The position numbers and the translations under genes are program-made. A stretch of DNA of 64,000 nucleotides. It comes from JAJDXO01 sp965207535. Lineage in GTDB: Bacteria > Pseudomonadota > Alphaproteobacteria > Rhodospirillales > UBA2165. The notes below the pieces were generated by a model that was not told the DNA's origin, did not search any database, and saw nothing but the letters and a program-made list of their open reading frames with translations. The stretch lies in NCBI GenBank assembly GCA_965207535.1, contig CBDBMR010000015.1:124001-188000 (forward strand), written 5' to 3'. Shown one piece after another: positions 24,054 to 32,592 of this stretch (its first letter is position 1; every line of letters starts with the position of its first letter).

Positions 24054-24122
24054 TCGATCCGCTGGCGGCCGTCAAGATTCGCCCCTATCCTGCCTTCCCG
24101 AATCTCCGATGGGATTTCATCC

Positions 24123-25301
24123 ATGGGCCCGCCCCGCTCGCTTCGCCGCGTCATGTGCCTGGAAGATTTCGCGGGGCCCGCCCGCTCCTTTCTGCCCGCC
24201 GCCTTGTGGGAGTTCGTTTCCACGGGCGCGGACGGCAAGGTCTCGTTGCGCGGCAACCGGGCCTCGTTTGACCGGTACTGGCTGAAAACCAGAATTCTCA
24301 CCGATGTGAGCGGCCGGAGCACGGCGAAGCAACTGCTCGGCAGTAAATACGGGGCGCCGTTCGGCATCGCGCCCATGGGCGCCAGCGCGCTCTTCGGGTT
24401 CGAGGCCGACCTCGCCTTTGCGCGGGCGGCGGCGAGAGCGAACATTCCTTTTCTGATGAGCGGCAGCGCGTTGATCCCCATGGAAAAGATCGCCGAGGCC
24501 AACCCCGACGCCTGGTTCCAGGCCTACGTCATCCACGAGCGGGACGCCATCGCGGCGCTCGCCGACCGGGCCTGGAACGCGGGTTTCAGGACCCTGGTCG
24601 TAACCGTCGACACCCCGGTGGGGGCAAACCGGCGGGTCAACCTGCGGCAAGGGTTCAACTATCCCATGCGGCCGACCCTGAAAATTGCCGTTGACGGGCT
24701 GCTTCATCCGCGCTGGCTGTTCGGGACCTTTTTCCGGACCTTGATGACCACCGGCATGCCCCATATCGAGAATTACGGCGCCGGGCGCGGCATGCCGGTC
24801 CTGTCCTGGTCGGCGCCCGACCGGCGCATGCCCCGCGATGCGCTCGATTGGGAAGACATGAAATGGCTTCGCGGCCATTGGAATGGCCGGCTGTTGCTCA
24901 AGGGCGTCCTCGCCGCCGAAGACGCCAGGACCGCGGCGGGCATGGGTCTCGACGGGATTATGGTGTCGAACCACGGGGGCCGCTTTCTCGACACGTCCAT
25001 TCCGCCGCTCAAGGTCCTGCCCGAAATTGCCGCGGAAAAAGGCGGCATGGCGATTATCTACGATGGCGGCGTGCGGCGGGGAACCGACGTCGTCAAGGCG
25101 CTGGGCCTCGGCGCGGATTTCGTTTTCATCGGCCGTCCGTTTCTTCATGCCGCCGCCATCGCCGAAGAGGCCGGCGTCGCCCACGCCATCGAGCTGCTCG
25201 CCGCCGAGATCGACCGGACGATGGCGTTCCTCGGCTGCGCCGATCTCGACGGCCACCGGCTTGGTGCCCGGATCGTCCCGGAAGACTCGCCGTGGCCATG
25301 A
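24123..25301 (+). CDS. FMN-dependent alpha-hydroxyacid oxidase/dehydrogenase
   Basis: 392-residue FMN enzyme of the same family as 12183-13325 but clearly diverged: PFGIAPMGASALFGFEADLAFARAA, SGSALIPMEKIAE, WFQAYV in place of the usual WFQLY, TLVVTVDTPVGANRR, catalytic segment SNHGGRFLDTSIPPLKVLPEI, and IIYDGGVRRGTDVVKALGLGADFVFIGRPFLHA. Its stop overlaps the GMC start by 4 bp (ATGA), so the two flavoenzymes are translationally coupled. Together they could oxidise an alcohol and then a hydroxy acid. It is divergent from LysR. Confidence 0.92.
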   Translation: MGPPRSLRRVMCLEDFAGPARSFLPAALWEFVSTGADGKVSLRGNRASFDRYWLKTRILTDVSGRSTAKQLLGSKYGAPFGIAPMGASALFGFEADLAFARAAARANIPFLMSGSALIPMEKIAEANPDAWFQAYVIHERDAIAALADRAWNAGFRTLVVTVDTPVGANRRVNLRQGFNYPMRPTLKIAVDGLLHPRWLFGTFFRTLMTTGMPHIENYGAGRGMPVLSWSAPDRRMPRDALDWEDMKWLRGHWNGRLLLKGVLAAEDARTAAGMGLDGIMVSNHGGRFLDTSIPPLKVLPEIAAEKGGMAIIYDGGVRRGTDVVKALGLGADFVFIGRPFLHAAAIAEEAGVAHAIELLAAEIDRTMAFLGCADLDGHRLGARIVPEDSPWP

Positions 25302-27025
25302 CGAACGCCGCCATGACGGACAGCTATGACTTCATCATCGTCGGCGGCGGGTCGGCGGGCTGTGTCCTGGCCAACCGGCTGTCGGCCCGGAGCGCCAATC
25401 GCGTGCTGCTCCTGGAGGCGGGGCGCGACACCCCGCCCGGCGCGGAACCGGCGGACGTGCTCGCGACCTATCCGCTGTCCTATTTCAACAGGGATTACAC
25501 CTGGCCCGGCATCTCGGTTCATTGGAAAACCGCGAATACCTCGCCGGCCGTGAACGTCCGGCAGGGTTTCATTCTCGGCGGCGGGTCGTCGATCATGGGA
25601 ATGATCGCGCTCCGGGGCCTGCCCGAGGATTACGACGAATGGGCGGCATTGGGAGCGTCCGGGTGGGCCTGGAGAGACGTGCTGCCCTACTTCAACAAGC
25701 TCGAGACCGACGTCGATTTCGGCAGCGCCCTCCACGGCAAGGACGGCCCGGTGCCCATCCGGCGTCCGGGCCCGGCGGAATTGCCGCCCATGGCGGCCGC
25801 GCTCCGGGACTATTGCCGAAACCGCCAGGTTGATTTGATCGATGACCTCAACGGTGATTTCCGGGAAGGCCTCGGCATCATTCCCATCAGCCGGTTCGCC
25901 GACAAACGGGCCTCCGCTGCCATCTGTTATCTCGGCGCCGAAGTGCGCGCGCGGCCGAACCTGACGATCCGCACTGGCGCCGAGGTGCGGAAACTGACGG
26001 TGGACGGGACCGGCGATACCCGCCGCGTCACCGGTGTCACGGCGACGATCGGCGGCAGCGAACGAACCTTCTCCGCCGGCGAGGTCATCGTATCGGCCGG
26101 CGCCCTGCAGTCGCCGGTCATGCTGCTGCGGACCGGCCTGGGTCCGGCCTGGATGCTCAAGGAGGCGGGCCAGGAGGTCATCGCCGACCGGCCCGGCGTC
26201 GGCGGCAACCTCCACAATCATCATGTGCTGCAATTGGTGTTTCTTCTCCGGCGGGCGGCCCGTCCGGCCAAGGATGTCCGCAGCCATACCACGGCGATGC
26301 TCCGCTATTCCTCCGGCGTCGAGGGCTGCCCGGCGAAGGACATGTACATCCCCTATGTGGCGAACACCGGCTGGCATGCTCTCGGCCGGCGGCTGAGTTC
26401 CCTGACGCCGACAGTCGCCAAGCCGGCGTCCCGGGGACGGGTCCGGCTGGTCGCCGGCGAGACCGGCCCCCGGCCGCTGATCGAATTCGACTTCCACTCG
26501 GACGAGCGGGATGCGGTGCGTCACATGGACGCCGTCCGGCGCTCCGCGGAAATGCTTCTCGCCCCCGAACTTCGACCGCTCTGGCATACCGCCGTGCCCC
26601 TGTTCCGCAGCCAGCGCGCCCGGCAGCTCAACGACATCTCCGCCGCCAACGCGGTCCGCGCCCGGGCCGCGGCGACCCTGTTCGACCTGCTGCCCGCCGC
26701 CGGCCGCCCGGTCCTCGGGACGCTGACCAAGCCGGGGGTGGATATCCTCCGGCTCACCGGGGACGACGCGGCATTGTCCGAGTTCGTGCGCGACAGCATC
26801 GGCGGGCCCGCGCACCATGTGGGCACCTGCCGGATGGGGGCGGCCGGCGACCGCGACGCCGTCGTCGATCCCGCGGGGCAAGTTTACGGTGTCGATGGAT
26901 TGCGGGTCGTCGATGCCTCCATCATGCCGGCGGTTCCCCGCGGCAACACCAACATCCCGACCATCATGCTGGCGGAAAAGATCGCGGCGGACATAACCGG
27001 AAGCCCGGCGGACGGCGGCCGTTAG
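25298..27025 (+). CDS. GMC-family FAD oxidoreductase (choline dehydrogenase-like)
   Basis: 575-residue GMC flavoprotein: Rossmann GGGSAG in YDFIIVGGGSAGCVLANRLS, VLLLEAG, the GMC signature FILGGGSSIMGMIALRG, EVIVSAGALQSP, and at the C-terminus HHVGTCRMG with the catalytic His and GNTNIPTIMLAEKIA with the paired Asn. It oxidises a primary or secondary alcohol. The start is the ATG at 25298-25300 overlapping the upstream stop. Resemblance to choline dehydrogenase is at family level only. Confidence 0.92.
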   Translation: MTNAAMTDSYDFIIVGGGSAGCVLANRLSARSANRVLLLEAGRDTPPGAEPADVLATYPLSYFNRDYTWPGISVHWKTANTSPAVNVRQGFILGGGSSIMGMIALRGLPEDYDEWAALGASGWAWRDVLPYFNKLETDVDFGSALHGKDGPVPIRRPGPAELPPMAAALRDYCRNRQVDLIDDLNGDFREGLGIIPISRFADKRASAAICYLGAEVRARPNLTIRTGAEVRKLTVDGTGDTRRVTGVTATIGGSERTFSAGEVIVSAGALQSPVMLLRTGLGPAWMLKEAGQEVIADRPGVGGNLHNHHVLQLVFLLRRAARPAKDVRSHTTAMLRYSSGVEGCPAKDMYIPYVANTGWHALGRRLSSLTPTVAKPASRGRVRLVAGETGPRPLIEFDFHSDERDAVRHMDAVRRSAEMLLAPELRPLWHTAVPLFRSQRARQLNDISAANAVRARAAATLFDLLPAAGRPVLGTLTKPGVDILRLTGDDAALSEFVRDSIGGPAHHVGTCRMGAAGDRDAVVDPAGQVYGVDGLRVVDASIMPAVPRGNTNIPTIMLAEKIAADITGSPADGGR

Positions 27026-27076
27026 ACCGCCCGGCCCTAATCCCTAATATAAATTTTAGTTATATAAATGGTAATA

Positions 27077-27088
27077 TATATCATTTGA
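27077..27088. promoter_or_regulatory. Shared motif upstream of the flavin monooxygenase (candidate LysR box 3)
   Basis: TATATCATTTGA in a short AT-rich stretch, identical to the motif at 24042-24053, 62 bp before the next gene. Confidence 0.45.
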
Positions 27089-27149
27089 CTGACATTACCC
27101 CCGCCGCCAATGTGCCGGAACCCTCACCCATCGGACCGGCGGCATTTTC

Positions 27150-28370
27150 ATGGATCAGATACGCGCACCCGGCGCCCGGGAACTCATCGACCGCGCCCAC
27201 GGCCTGATCCCGGGGATTCGGGAACGGGCGAAGGCGTGCGAGGATACGGGCCGCATCCCCGAGGCCAGTCTCGAGGAACTCAAGGACGCCCGGCTGTTCG
27301 ATATCACCAAGCCCAAGCGCTTCGGCGGCCTGGAGATGGGCTGGGACACGTTCAGCGAGGTGGCCATCAAGATCGGCTCCGGCTGCGGATCGACGGGCTG
27401 GGTGTTTTCGGTCCTGGGACAGCACCCGCTGCTGGTCAACCGCATCGGCATCGACTGCATGGAGGAGATCTGGTCGGAGAACCGGGACGCGCTGATCGCC
27501 GCCACCAAGTGGCAGTCCGGGTCGCTCAGGAAAGTCGACGGCGGCTACCGGGGAAGCGGCATCTCCACGTTCGGCAGCGGCTGCCTGCATTCGGAGTGGG
27601 TGGTCATCGGCGGCGCGCCCGTGGAGGATTCCGATGAGGTGGTGGGCGCCGTCCTGCCCATGGGCGACATCGAGATTCTCGACAGCTGGCACACGGACGG
27701 ATTGGTCGGCACCGGCTCGCACCATATCAGGCTGGACGACGTCTTCATTCCCGATCACCGGGCGCGGGTGCCGGGCAAGCCGCCCGTGGGCGGGATCATC
27801 GACGCGCCGCTCTACCGCACCACCGGCCTCGGCGTCCCGTTCGGCCTGTCGACGGTGCTCACCGGCGTCGCCATGCACGCCCTCGAGATTTTCTGCGACG
27901 ATATGCGGGACCGCAGATCCCGGGACGGCGCGCCGATCGCCGACATCCAGAGCCTGCAGATGCGCGTCGGCGAATCGGCGGCCGAGATCGACGCGGCCCT
28001 CGCCCTCATCCGGTCCCACATGCGGAGCCTGATGGCCACGCTGGAAAGCCTGCCGCCGCCCACCGGGGCCGGCGGATACGAGCACGGCAAGTGGCCGGCG
28101 CTCACCGGCAAGGGCATCGCCGGCGGCGAGTGGCCGGCCCCCGGCACCGGCGACGACAGCGCCCATATCGCGACCGCCAACAGCATGACCGCGAGGCTCG
28201 CCTACTCGGCCGTCGAGCGGCTGTCCTACGCCGCCGGCGCGAGCCGGATCGACCACGACGACCCGCTGCTCCGCTGCCTGCGGGACGCCACCGCCGGGGT
28301 CCGCCAATACGGCATCAACTGGGACGTGGCGCGGACCCGGTCGGGCAAGTCCTTCCTCGGCGTCGGGTAG
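27150..28370 (+). CDS. Acyl-CoA-dehydrogenase-fold flavin monooxygenase
   Basis: 406 residues of the group D monooxygenase type (HpaB/DszC-like, acyl-CoA dehydrogenase C-terminal type 2). Visible: N-terminal helical part ending PKRFGGLEMGW, GCGSTGWVFSVLGQHP, GYRGSGISTFGSG, HTDGLVGTGSHHIRLDDVFIPDHR, and a C-terminal helical bundle with SYAAGASRIDHDDPLLRCLRDA. Such enzymes use reduced flavin from a separate reductase to hydroxylate aromatics or attack C-S and C-N bonds. It is a paralogue of 50790-51992. It precedes the DctP-like gene by 15 bp. Confidence 0.85.
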   Translation: MDQIRAPGARELIDRAHGLIPGIRERAKACEDTGRIPEASLEELKDARLFDITKPKRFGGLEMGWDTFSEVAIKIGSGCGSTGWVFSVLGQHPLLVNRIGIDCMEEIWSENRDALIAATKWQSGSLRKVDGGYRGSGISTFGSGCLHSEWVVIGGAPVEDSDEVVGAVLPMGDIEILDSWHTDGLVGTGSHHIRLDDVFIPDHRARVPGKPPVGGIIDAPLYRTTGLGVPFGLSTVLTGVAMHALEIFCDDMRDRRSRDGAPIADIQSLQMRVGESAAEIDAALALIRSHMRSLMATLESLPPPTGAGGYEHGKWPALTGKGIAGGEWPAPGTGDDSAHIATANSMTARLAYSAVERLSYAAGASRIDHDDPLLRCLRDATAGVRQYGINWDVARTRSGKSFLGVG

Positions 28371-28385
28371 CCGGGGGGCCGGGCC

Positions 28386-29309
28386 GTGCCGCCCCTCGAA
28401 ATCTCCTTCGCCGGCTACCAGAAGCCGAGTTCCATCCATACCCGCTCCGCCGCCTATTTCGGCGAAGTGCTCACCGCCGAGCTCGGCGATGAGGTCAATT
28501 ACACCCTGATTCCCAGCGTCACCGACCTCGGCTACAGGCAGGGCGACATGATCCGCCTCGTCGGCGAGGGCGAATTCGATCTCTGCTATATCGCCGCCAG
28601 CTTCTTCACCACCAATTTCGTCCCCGCCTTCGGGGCCGTCGACCTGCCCTTCGTCTTCGAGGATCAGCATCACGGCTACCGGGTGATGGACGGCCCCCTC
28701 GGCCAAGCCCTGGCCGCCGCCATCGACGACCGCTCGCCCTACCAGTGGCTCGGCTACTGGTGCAACGGTATGCGGCATTTGTCCAATTCGGTGCGCCCGA
28801 TCCGCAGCCCCGCCGACTGCGAGGGCATCCGCATCCGCACGCTCACGAGCCCGCTCCACGGCGAGACCTTCCAGGCCCTCGGCATGACGCCCGAGATCAC
28901 CGACATCGCGGCGCTCCTGGAGCGTTCCGCCGCCGGGACCATCGACGCCCAGGACAACCCGCTCACCAACATCTTCAATTTCGGCATTCACGAGCTGCAG
29001 CCCCATATCACCATGACCGGACACTTCTGGGCGCCGGCGGTGATCGTCGCCAACAGGAACGCGTTCCGGAACTGGCCGGGCCGCGTGCAGGACGCCGTCC
29101 GGACGGCAGCCGAGGCCTCGACCCGGTATCAGCGCGAGTTGGCGCTCGCCGAGGACGCGCGGATCATGGCGCTCCTGGAACCGCCGGTGGAGGTGATCAC
29201 GCTGAGCCCCGCCGAGCGCGCCGCCTTCGCCGCCGCCACCCAGCCCGTGGTGGAGGCCCACCGGGCCGAGTTCGCCGAGGCGCTGGAGCAAATCGCCGCC
29301 GCGGCATAG
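28386..29309 (+). CDS. DctP-like (TRAP) solute-binding protein without signal peptide
   Basis: 307-residue protein with the DctP fold landmarks: a beta strand opening PPLEISFAGYQKPSS, AFGAVDLPFVFEDQHHGYRVMDGPLG, the ligand-contact segment GIRIRTLTSPLHGETFQALGMTPEIT with the conserved Arg, and AQDNPLTNIF. Unlike ordinary DctP proteins it starts right at the first strand with no signal sequence (GTG start, G-rich Shine-Dalgarno), and no DctQ/DctM genes are present. It is probably co-transcribed with the flavin monooxygenase. Either the true start is missed, it is cytoplasmic, or it is decaying. Confidence 0.75.
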   Translation: MPPLEISFAGYQKPSSIHTRSAAYFGEVLTAELGDEVNYTLIPSVTDLGYRQGDMIRLVGEGEFDLCYIAASFFTTNFVPAFGAVDLPFVFEDQHHGYRVMDGPLGQALAAAIDDRSPYQWLGYWCNGMRHLSNSVRPIRSPADCEGIRIRTLTSPLHGETFQALGMTPEITDIAALLERSAAGTIDAQDNPLTNIFNFGIHELQPHITMTGHFWAPAVIVANRNAFRNWPGRVQDAVRTAAEASTRYQRELALAEDARIMALLEPPVEVITLSPAERAAFAAATQPVVEAHRAEFAEALEQIAAAA

Positions 29310-29462
29310 GGGGCCGGGCGGGTTCATCCGGTCACCCAACGGGATTGGTCCCCCCCCCCCCAATGGCGTCAATGGGCGCGAGCCATGCACCGGGCGCATA
29401 TCGGTAAGTTGTTGAAATATCGTGATTTATAAATATTTTCCAAGTTGGCTATTTTCGCCGGT

Positions 29463-29492
29463 ATAGGCATTTATAGGCATTTATGGACATTT
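29463..29492. repeat. Short tandem repeat, 10-bp unit x3
   Basis: Two exact copies of ATAGGCATTT followed by ATGGACATTT and a partial fourth unit ATTGG. Too short for CRISPR. Confidence 0.8.
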
Positions 29493-29544
29493 ATTGGCCT
29501 CCGTTTGGGAGGTACCCCCCAAACAGTTCGTACAAAAATGCATA

Positions 29545-29585
29545 GCTCCCCCTCCAAATGCAAAACGCCGCCCCGGAGGGGCGGC
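29545..29585. repeat. Dispersed intergenic repeat, diverged copy with hairpin
   Basis: Shares CTCC-AAA-CAAAACGCCGCCCCGG with 33863-33923 and 34952-35012. In this copy the end is a perfect hairpin GCCGCCCC-GGA-GGGGCGGC (29567-29585). Confidence 0.7.
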
Positions 29586-29701
29586 AGATGCCTATTCATT
29601 TAGCCCGCGCTCGGGTCGGAGCAAGGGGGGAATTGTCCCCTCTCCCCCTTCTTCAGGGGGAGAGGGATTGGTTTCGAGTGACGCTACACGCTCCAGCCGT
29701 C

Positions 29702-29724
29702 ATGCCCGTGCTTGACACGGGCAT
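29702..29724. repeat. Intergenic palindrome ATGCCCGTG-N5-CACGGGCAT
   Basis: Perfect 9-bp stem with loop CTTGA, followed by CCACG. Similar palindromes with ATRCCCCG arms occur at 32009, 32065 and 42102, forming a small repeat family. Confidence 0.75.
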
Positions 29725-29744
29725 CCACGCGTAGCGACCGGCAA

Positions 29745-30749
29745 TCAGCCGGTTTCTTCGCGGTAGAGGTTGAGTTTTTCCATTACCTGACGGTCGGAAA
29801 CGACGATCATCGACGCCCGGCCGGTCGACGCCGTGTGCGACGCCCATGTCCAGTGCGGAACGGTGAACACGTCCCGTTCGCTCCACCGGTGCTCGGCCTC
29901 TCCGATTCGGCTCGATCCCGCGCCTTGGATCACGATGCAGACGGCGCTGGCCGTCGAACGGGCTCTTTCCGTCGGCCTGTCCCCGCCGAGGGAGACGACG
30001 CGCGAGTCGTGGGTCGGCAGAATGTCCTTGCCGTCGAGCGGGCTGGTATAGCGCACGGTCCGCGAGCCATCCTCCTGCTCCGGCGCCTCCTCCAGGACCG
30101 CCAGCACGTCCCGCCAACCGTAGCGCAACCGGGGGGAGTGGCGGACGTCGGCCAGCCGCGTCACCGGCGCGAGGCCCGCTTTTTCGTAGACGTTGTCGGA
30201 CAGGGTAGAACTGTTGGCGGGATAGCGTTCACCCGGTCCCATTTTCATGTCGCCGAAGACCGCATCCAGCTGCCCCACCAAGGGCAGGTCCAGGACGTCC
30301 AGCCAGATGGCCCTTTGGCCGCTGTCGTTCTCGTGGCAATGCCACGTCCAGTTGGGGGTGATGATCAAATCGCCGTCGTACATGTCGCAGCGCTTGCCGT
30401 CGACGAACGTCCCGCCGCCCTCGCCTTCCAATATGATCCGGGTCGCCGCCGGCGTGTGCCGGTGGGGCGAGGTTTTCTCCCCGGGGTTCACGCACTGGTA
30501 CGCCGCGACGATGTTGCTGGTGGTCGCCATCCCGCGCTCGAGGTGCGGGTTCTTGAGGATCAGGACGCGGTGGTCGGCGTTCTTTCCGTGGACGAGTTCG
30601 GCCGAGCGCTCGATGAGCGGCAGCATGTCGTCCCATTTCCAGATGACCGAAGGTTCGGCCCGGTTGGGCTCGTCCACGACCAGGTCCTCGTAGATCTCCC
30701 ACAACGGCGCCAGATTCCCGGCCTGAATCTCCTCAAGGAACTCTTTCAT
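29745..30749 (-). CDS. Gentisate 1,2-dioxygenase-like bicupin
   Basis: 334-residue bicupin. The first cupin carries the Fe(II) ligands in SPHRHTPAATRIILEGEG (near residues 94-111) and ITPNWTWHCHEN; the second cupin has HRWSERDVFTVPHWTWASH, largely structural. This is the organisation of gentisate 1,2-dioxygenases, which cleave the ring of gentisate to maleylpyruvate in the cytosol; 1-hydroxy-2-naphthoate or salicylate dioxygenases are alternatives. The ATG overlaps the luciferase-like gene stop by 4 bp, so the pair is an operon. No maleylpyruvate isomerase or fumarylpyruvate hydrolase is seen nearby. Confidence 0.85.
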   Translation of the reverse strand: MKEFLEEIQAGNLAPLWEIYEDLVVDEPNRAEPSVIWKWDDMLPLIERSAELVHGKNADHRVLILKNPHLERGMATTSNIVAAYQCVNPGEKTSPHRHTPAATRIILEGEGGGTFVDGKRCDMYDGDLIITPNWTWHCHENDSGQRAIWLDVLDLPLVGQLDAVFGDMKMGPGERYPANSSTLSDNVYEKAGLAPVTRLADVRHSPRLRYGWRDVLAVLEEAPEQEDGSRTVRYTSPLDGKDILPTHDSRVVSLGGDRPTERARSTASAVCIVIQGAGSSRIGEAEHRWSERDVFTVPHWTWASHTASTGRASMIVVSDRQVMEKLNLYREETG

Positions 30750-31846
30750 GAAAACCCCCGTCCCCTATCCCGTTCCGGCCGCGAAATGAGGCCAGCCCTG
30801 AAATGAGGAATGACCTTCTCGCCGAACAGCCGGATGGACTTCTCGGCGGTCTCCACGTCCATGCCGAAATAATTGACCTGCATGGACAGTTCGTCGCATC
30901 CGCCGCAGGCGGCATCGAAGGCCTCCAGCTGCCCGATGATTTCGGATGGCGTTCCGACATAGGCGGCGCCGCAGTCGATTTGAGCTTCCATGGTCTGAGC
31001 CAATATTCTCTCGCGCATCCTATCATAGTTCTGGTAGGCGGCGGACGGAGTCCCGGCGCCGTATTCCGTCATCGCATCGGCAATCGCCGCGAAATGACCC
31101 TCTATCAGCGGCTTGGCGGTTCGCCGGGCGAGGTCTCCATCCTCGTCGCAGAACATGAACACGGCCATCATCATCTTCGGCGGCCCCGCATGGCCGGCTT
31201 TCGCCCATGCGCCCCGGTAGGTCTCCAGGAGCGCGATGGGATCGGAGCCGACGCCCGGAATGGCCATGATCCAGTGCCCCATGGTCCCGGCGCGCTCGAA
31301 CGATGCCGGCGTGCCCACGGCGGCGACATAGAAATTGGGCCGGGGTTTCTGCGTCGGACGGGGAAACGTCGTCACGTTCTCGAAGCTGTGGAACTTTCCC
31401 GAACTGGTGACGTTCTCTTCCTCGAGCAGCATCCGGACCTGCGCGATGCCCTCTTCGAAGCGCTCGACGCTTTCGTCCATGTCGACCTCGAAATGACGGA
31501 ACTCCTGGGGGAGGAAGGCGCGCGCGAATCCCACGTCCAGGCGGCCGCCGCAGAACCCGTCGAGCATGGCGAGATCGCTGGCGAGCTTGAGCGGGCTGTT
31601 GAATGCCGGCAATACGGCGCCGGTCACCATGCGGGCGGTCTTGGTGTGCTGGGACGCGGCGGTCAGAAAGACGATGGGGTTCGAGCTGTACCCGCCCCAA
31701 TGGTGAAAATAGTGCTCGACCGTCCGGACGTGGGAGTAGCCGTACTCGTCGCACAGGCCGATGAGGCGCATGGCCTCCCGATAGTATTGCTCGGGGGGTT
31801 TCACGTCCTCCCGGATATCGGGAAAAAACTGAAATCCGAATTGCAT
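30746..31846 (-). CDS. LLM-class flavin-dependent monooxygenase
   Basis: 366-residue bacterial luciferase-like TIM barrel: MQFGFQFFPDIR start, SHVRTVEHYFHHWGGYSSNPIVFLTAASQHT, GRLDVGFARAFLPQEFRHF, and NFYVAAVGTPASFERAGTMGHWIM. These use FMNH2 from a partner reductase to hydroxylate or desulfonate. It is translationally coupled to the downstream gentisate dioxygenase-like gene, so it probably prepares the aromatic substrate. No clear Shine-Dalgarno. Confidence 0.88.
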   Translation of the reverse strand: MQFGFQFFPDIREDVKPPEQYYREAMRLIGLCDEYGYSHVRTVEHYFHHWGGYSSNPIVFLTAASQHTKTARMVTGAVLPAFNSPLKLASDLAMLDGFCGGRLDVGFARAFLPQEFRHFEVDMDESVERFEEGIAQVRMLLEEENVTSSGKFHSFENVTTFPRPTQKPRPNFYVAAVGTPASFERAGTMGHWIMAIPGVGSDPIALLETYRGAWAKAGHAGPPKMMMAVFMFCDEDGDLARRTAKPLIEGHFAAIADAMTEYGAGTPSAAYQNYDRMRERILAQTMEAQIDCGAAYVGTPSEIIGQLEAFDAACGGCDELSMQVNYFGMDVETAEKSIRLFGEKVIPHFRAGLISRPERDRGRGFS

Positions 31847-32008
31847 GGGCCCAGCCTGGATCTCGCCGACGGTTTGGGTTTGGAGCGGCCCCGCCCGAAT
31901 GTCCGCGGAAACGCCTCGTCCGGCGAGTTTGTCCGCTTATGGGCCGATCCTCAAGGCCATAGGCCGGAAGGCCGCGGGTGTCTCGTGTTTCAGGAATTGG
32001 AAATCTGG

Positions 32009-32031
32009 ATACCCCGCATAAAGCGGGGTAT
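32009..32031. repeat. Intergenic palindrome ATACCCCGC-N5-GCGGGGTAT
   Basis: Perfect 9-bp stem with loop ATAAA; same family as 29702, 32065 and 42102. Confidence 0.75.
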
Positions 32032-32064
32032 GACGAGTGGAGATGCGACACAAACCAGACCGTC

Positions 32065-32119
32065 ATGCCCCGGCCCACTGGACCGGCTTTGCCGGCCAGC
32101 CGGCAAAGTGGCGGGGCAT
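32065..32119. repeat. Intergenic palindrome with ATGCCCCG/CGGGGCAT arms
   Basis: Outer 8-bp perfect arms enclosing a G/C-rich inner region with GCCGGC repeats. Same family as the neighbouring palindromes. Confidence 0.65.
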
Positions 32120-32210
32120 CCAGGATATTCACCACAGAGGCACGGAGTTCACCGAGGAGGATTGGTGGACTCCGGCGGCAACGAAATTCAATACCTATTG
32201 ACCGATAACA

Positions 32211-32234
32211 CAGTCATGAATACTTTTATGACTG
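32211..32234. promoter_or_regulatory. Candidate HipB operator
   Basis: CAGTCAT-N10-ATGACTG, perfect 7-bp inverted repeat 23 bp before hipB; a further half-site CAGTCA lies at 32241-32246. TTGACC upstream (32198-32203) could be a -35 element. Assignment to HipB is inferred from position. Confidence 0.6.
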
Positions 32235-32256
32235 ATTTCACAGTCAATAAATTGAC

Positions 32257-32592
32257 ATGCCGAGCACGCCGCGCTCCTATTCGCGCCTTACGGAAGAGGC
32301 GCTCCTTCTTCTGGGCAAGCAGATCAGGCTCGCCCGGAAACGTCGGCGCATGTCCGAACACGATCTTGCGGCCCGCATAGGCATCGCCAGGAGCACGTTG
32401 CAGCTTATCGAGAAGGGCAGCCCCTCCGTGGCGGTCGGCCTCGTGCTGGAAGCCGCCACCCTGACCGGCGTTGATCTGTTCATTCCGGAAGCGGCGACTC
32501 TCGCGCCGCAGGTAGAGCGAACCGACGACAAGCTCGTCTTGATGCCCGGCTCGATCCGCAAGCCCCGCCACGAGGTCGACGATGACTTCTGA
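32257..32592 (+). CDS. hipB: HipB-like XRE antitoxin/repressor
   Basis: 111 residues with an XRE helix-turn-helix (LGKQIRLARKRRRMSEHDLAARIGIARSTLQLIEKGSPSVAVGLVLEAATLTGVDLF) and a flexible C-terminal tail. Antitoxin and autorepressor of the HipBA type II toxin-antitoxin pair. It overlaps hipA by 11 bp. There is no Shine-Dalgarno before the ATG, which may reflect a leaderless transcript. Confidence 0.9.
   Translation: MPSTPRSYSRLTEEALLLLGKQIRLARKRRRMSEHDLAARIGIARSTLQLIEKGSPSVAVGLVLEAATLTGVDLFIPEAATLAPQVERTDDKLVLMPGSIRKPRHEVDDDF

Larger units (their letters stand above)
29310..29744. other. 435-bp intergenic region with repeats, no gene
   Basis: No credible coding sequence. It holds a C12 homopolymer (29350-29361), three 10-bp tandem units (29463-29492), a repeat-family hairpin (29545-29585), and a palindrome (29702-29724). 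The 3' part also resembles the sequence after hipA (33923-33970). Confidence 0.7.
31847..32256. other. 410-bp intergenic region with palindromic repeats
   Basis: No gene. Contains two members of the ATRCCCCG palindrome family, a short run (32130-32170) resembling common dispersed repeats (CCACAGAGGCACGGAGTTC), and the hip promoter at its right end. Confidence 0.7.

Noticed and set aside
29350..29361. Run of 12 C
   Set aside because: Homopolymer between genes; could be a length-variable tract or an assembly artefact, with no gene positioned to be phase-variable.
27081..29399. 772-codon open frame on the minus strand
   Set aside because: Antisense to the flavin monooxygenase and DctP-like genes; low-complexity Gly/Arg/Pro/His composition and no recognisable domain. 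A high-GC shadow.
29463..29500. Possible CRISPR-like array
   Set aside because: 10-bp tandem units without spacers; a simple tandem repeat.
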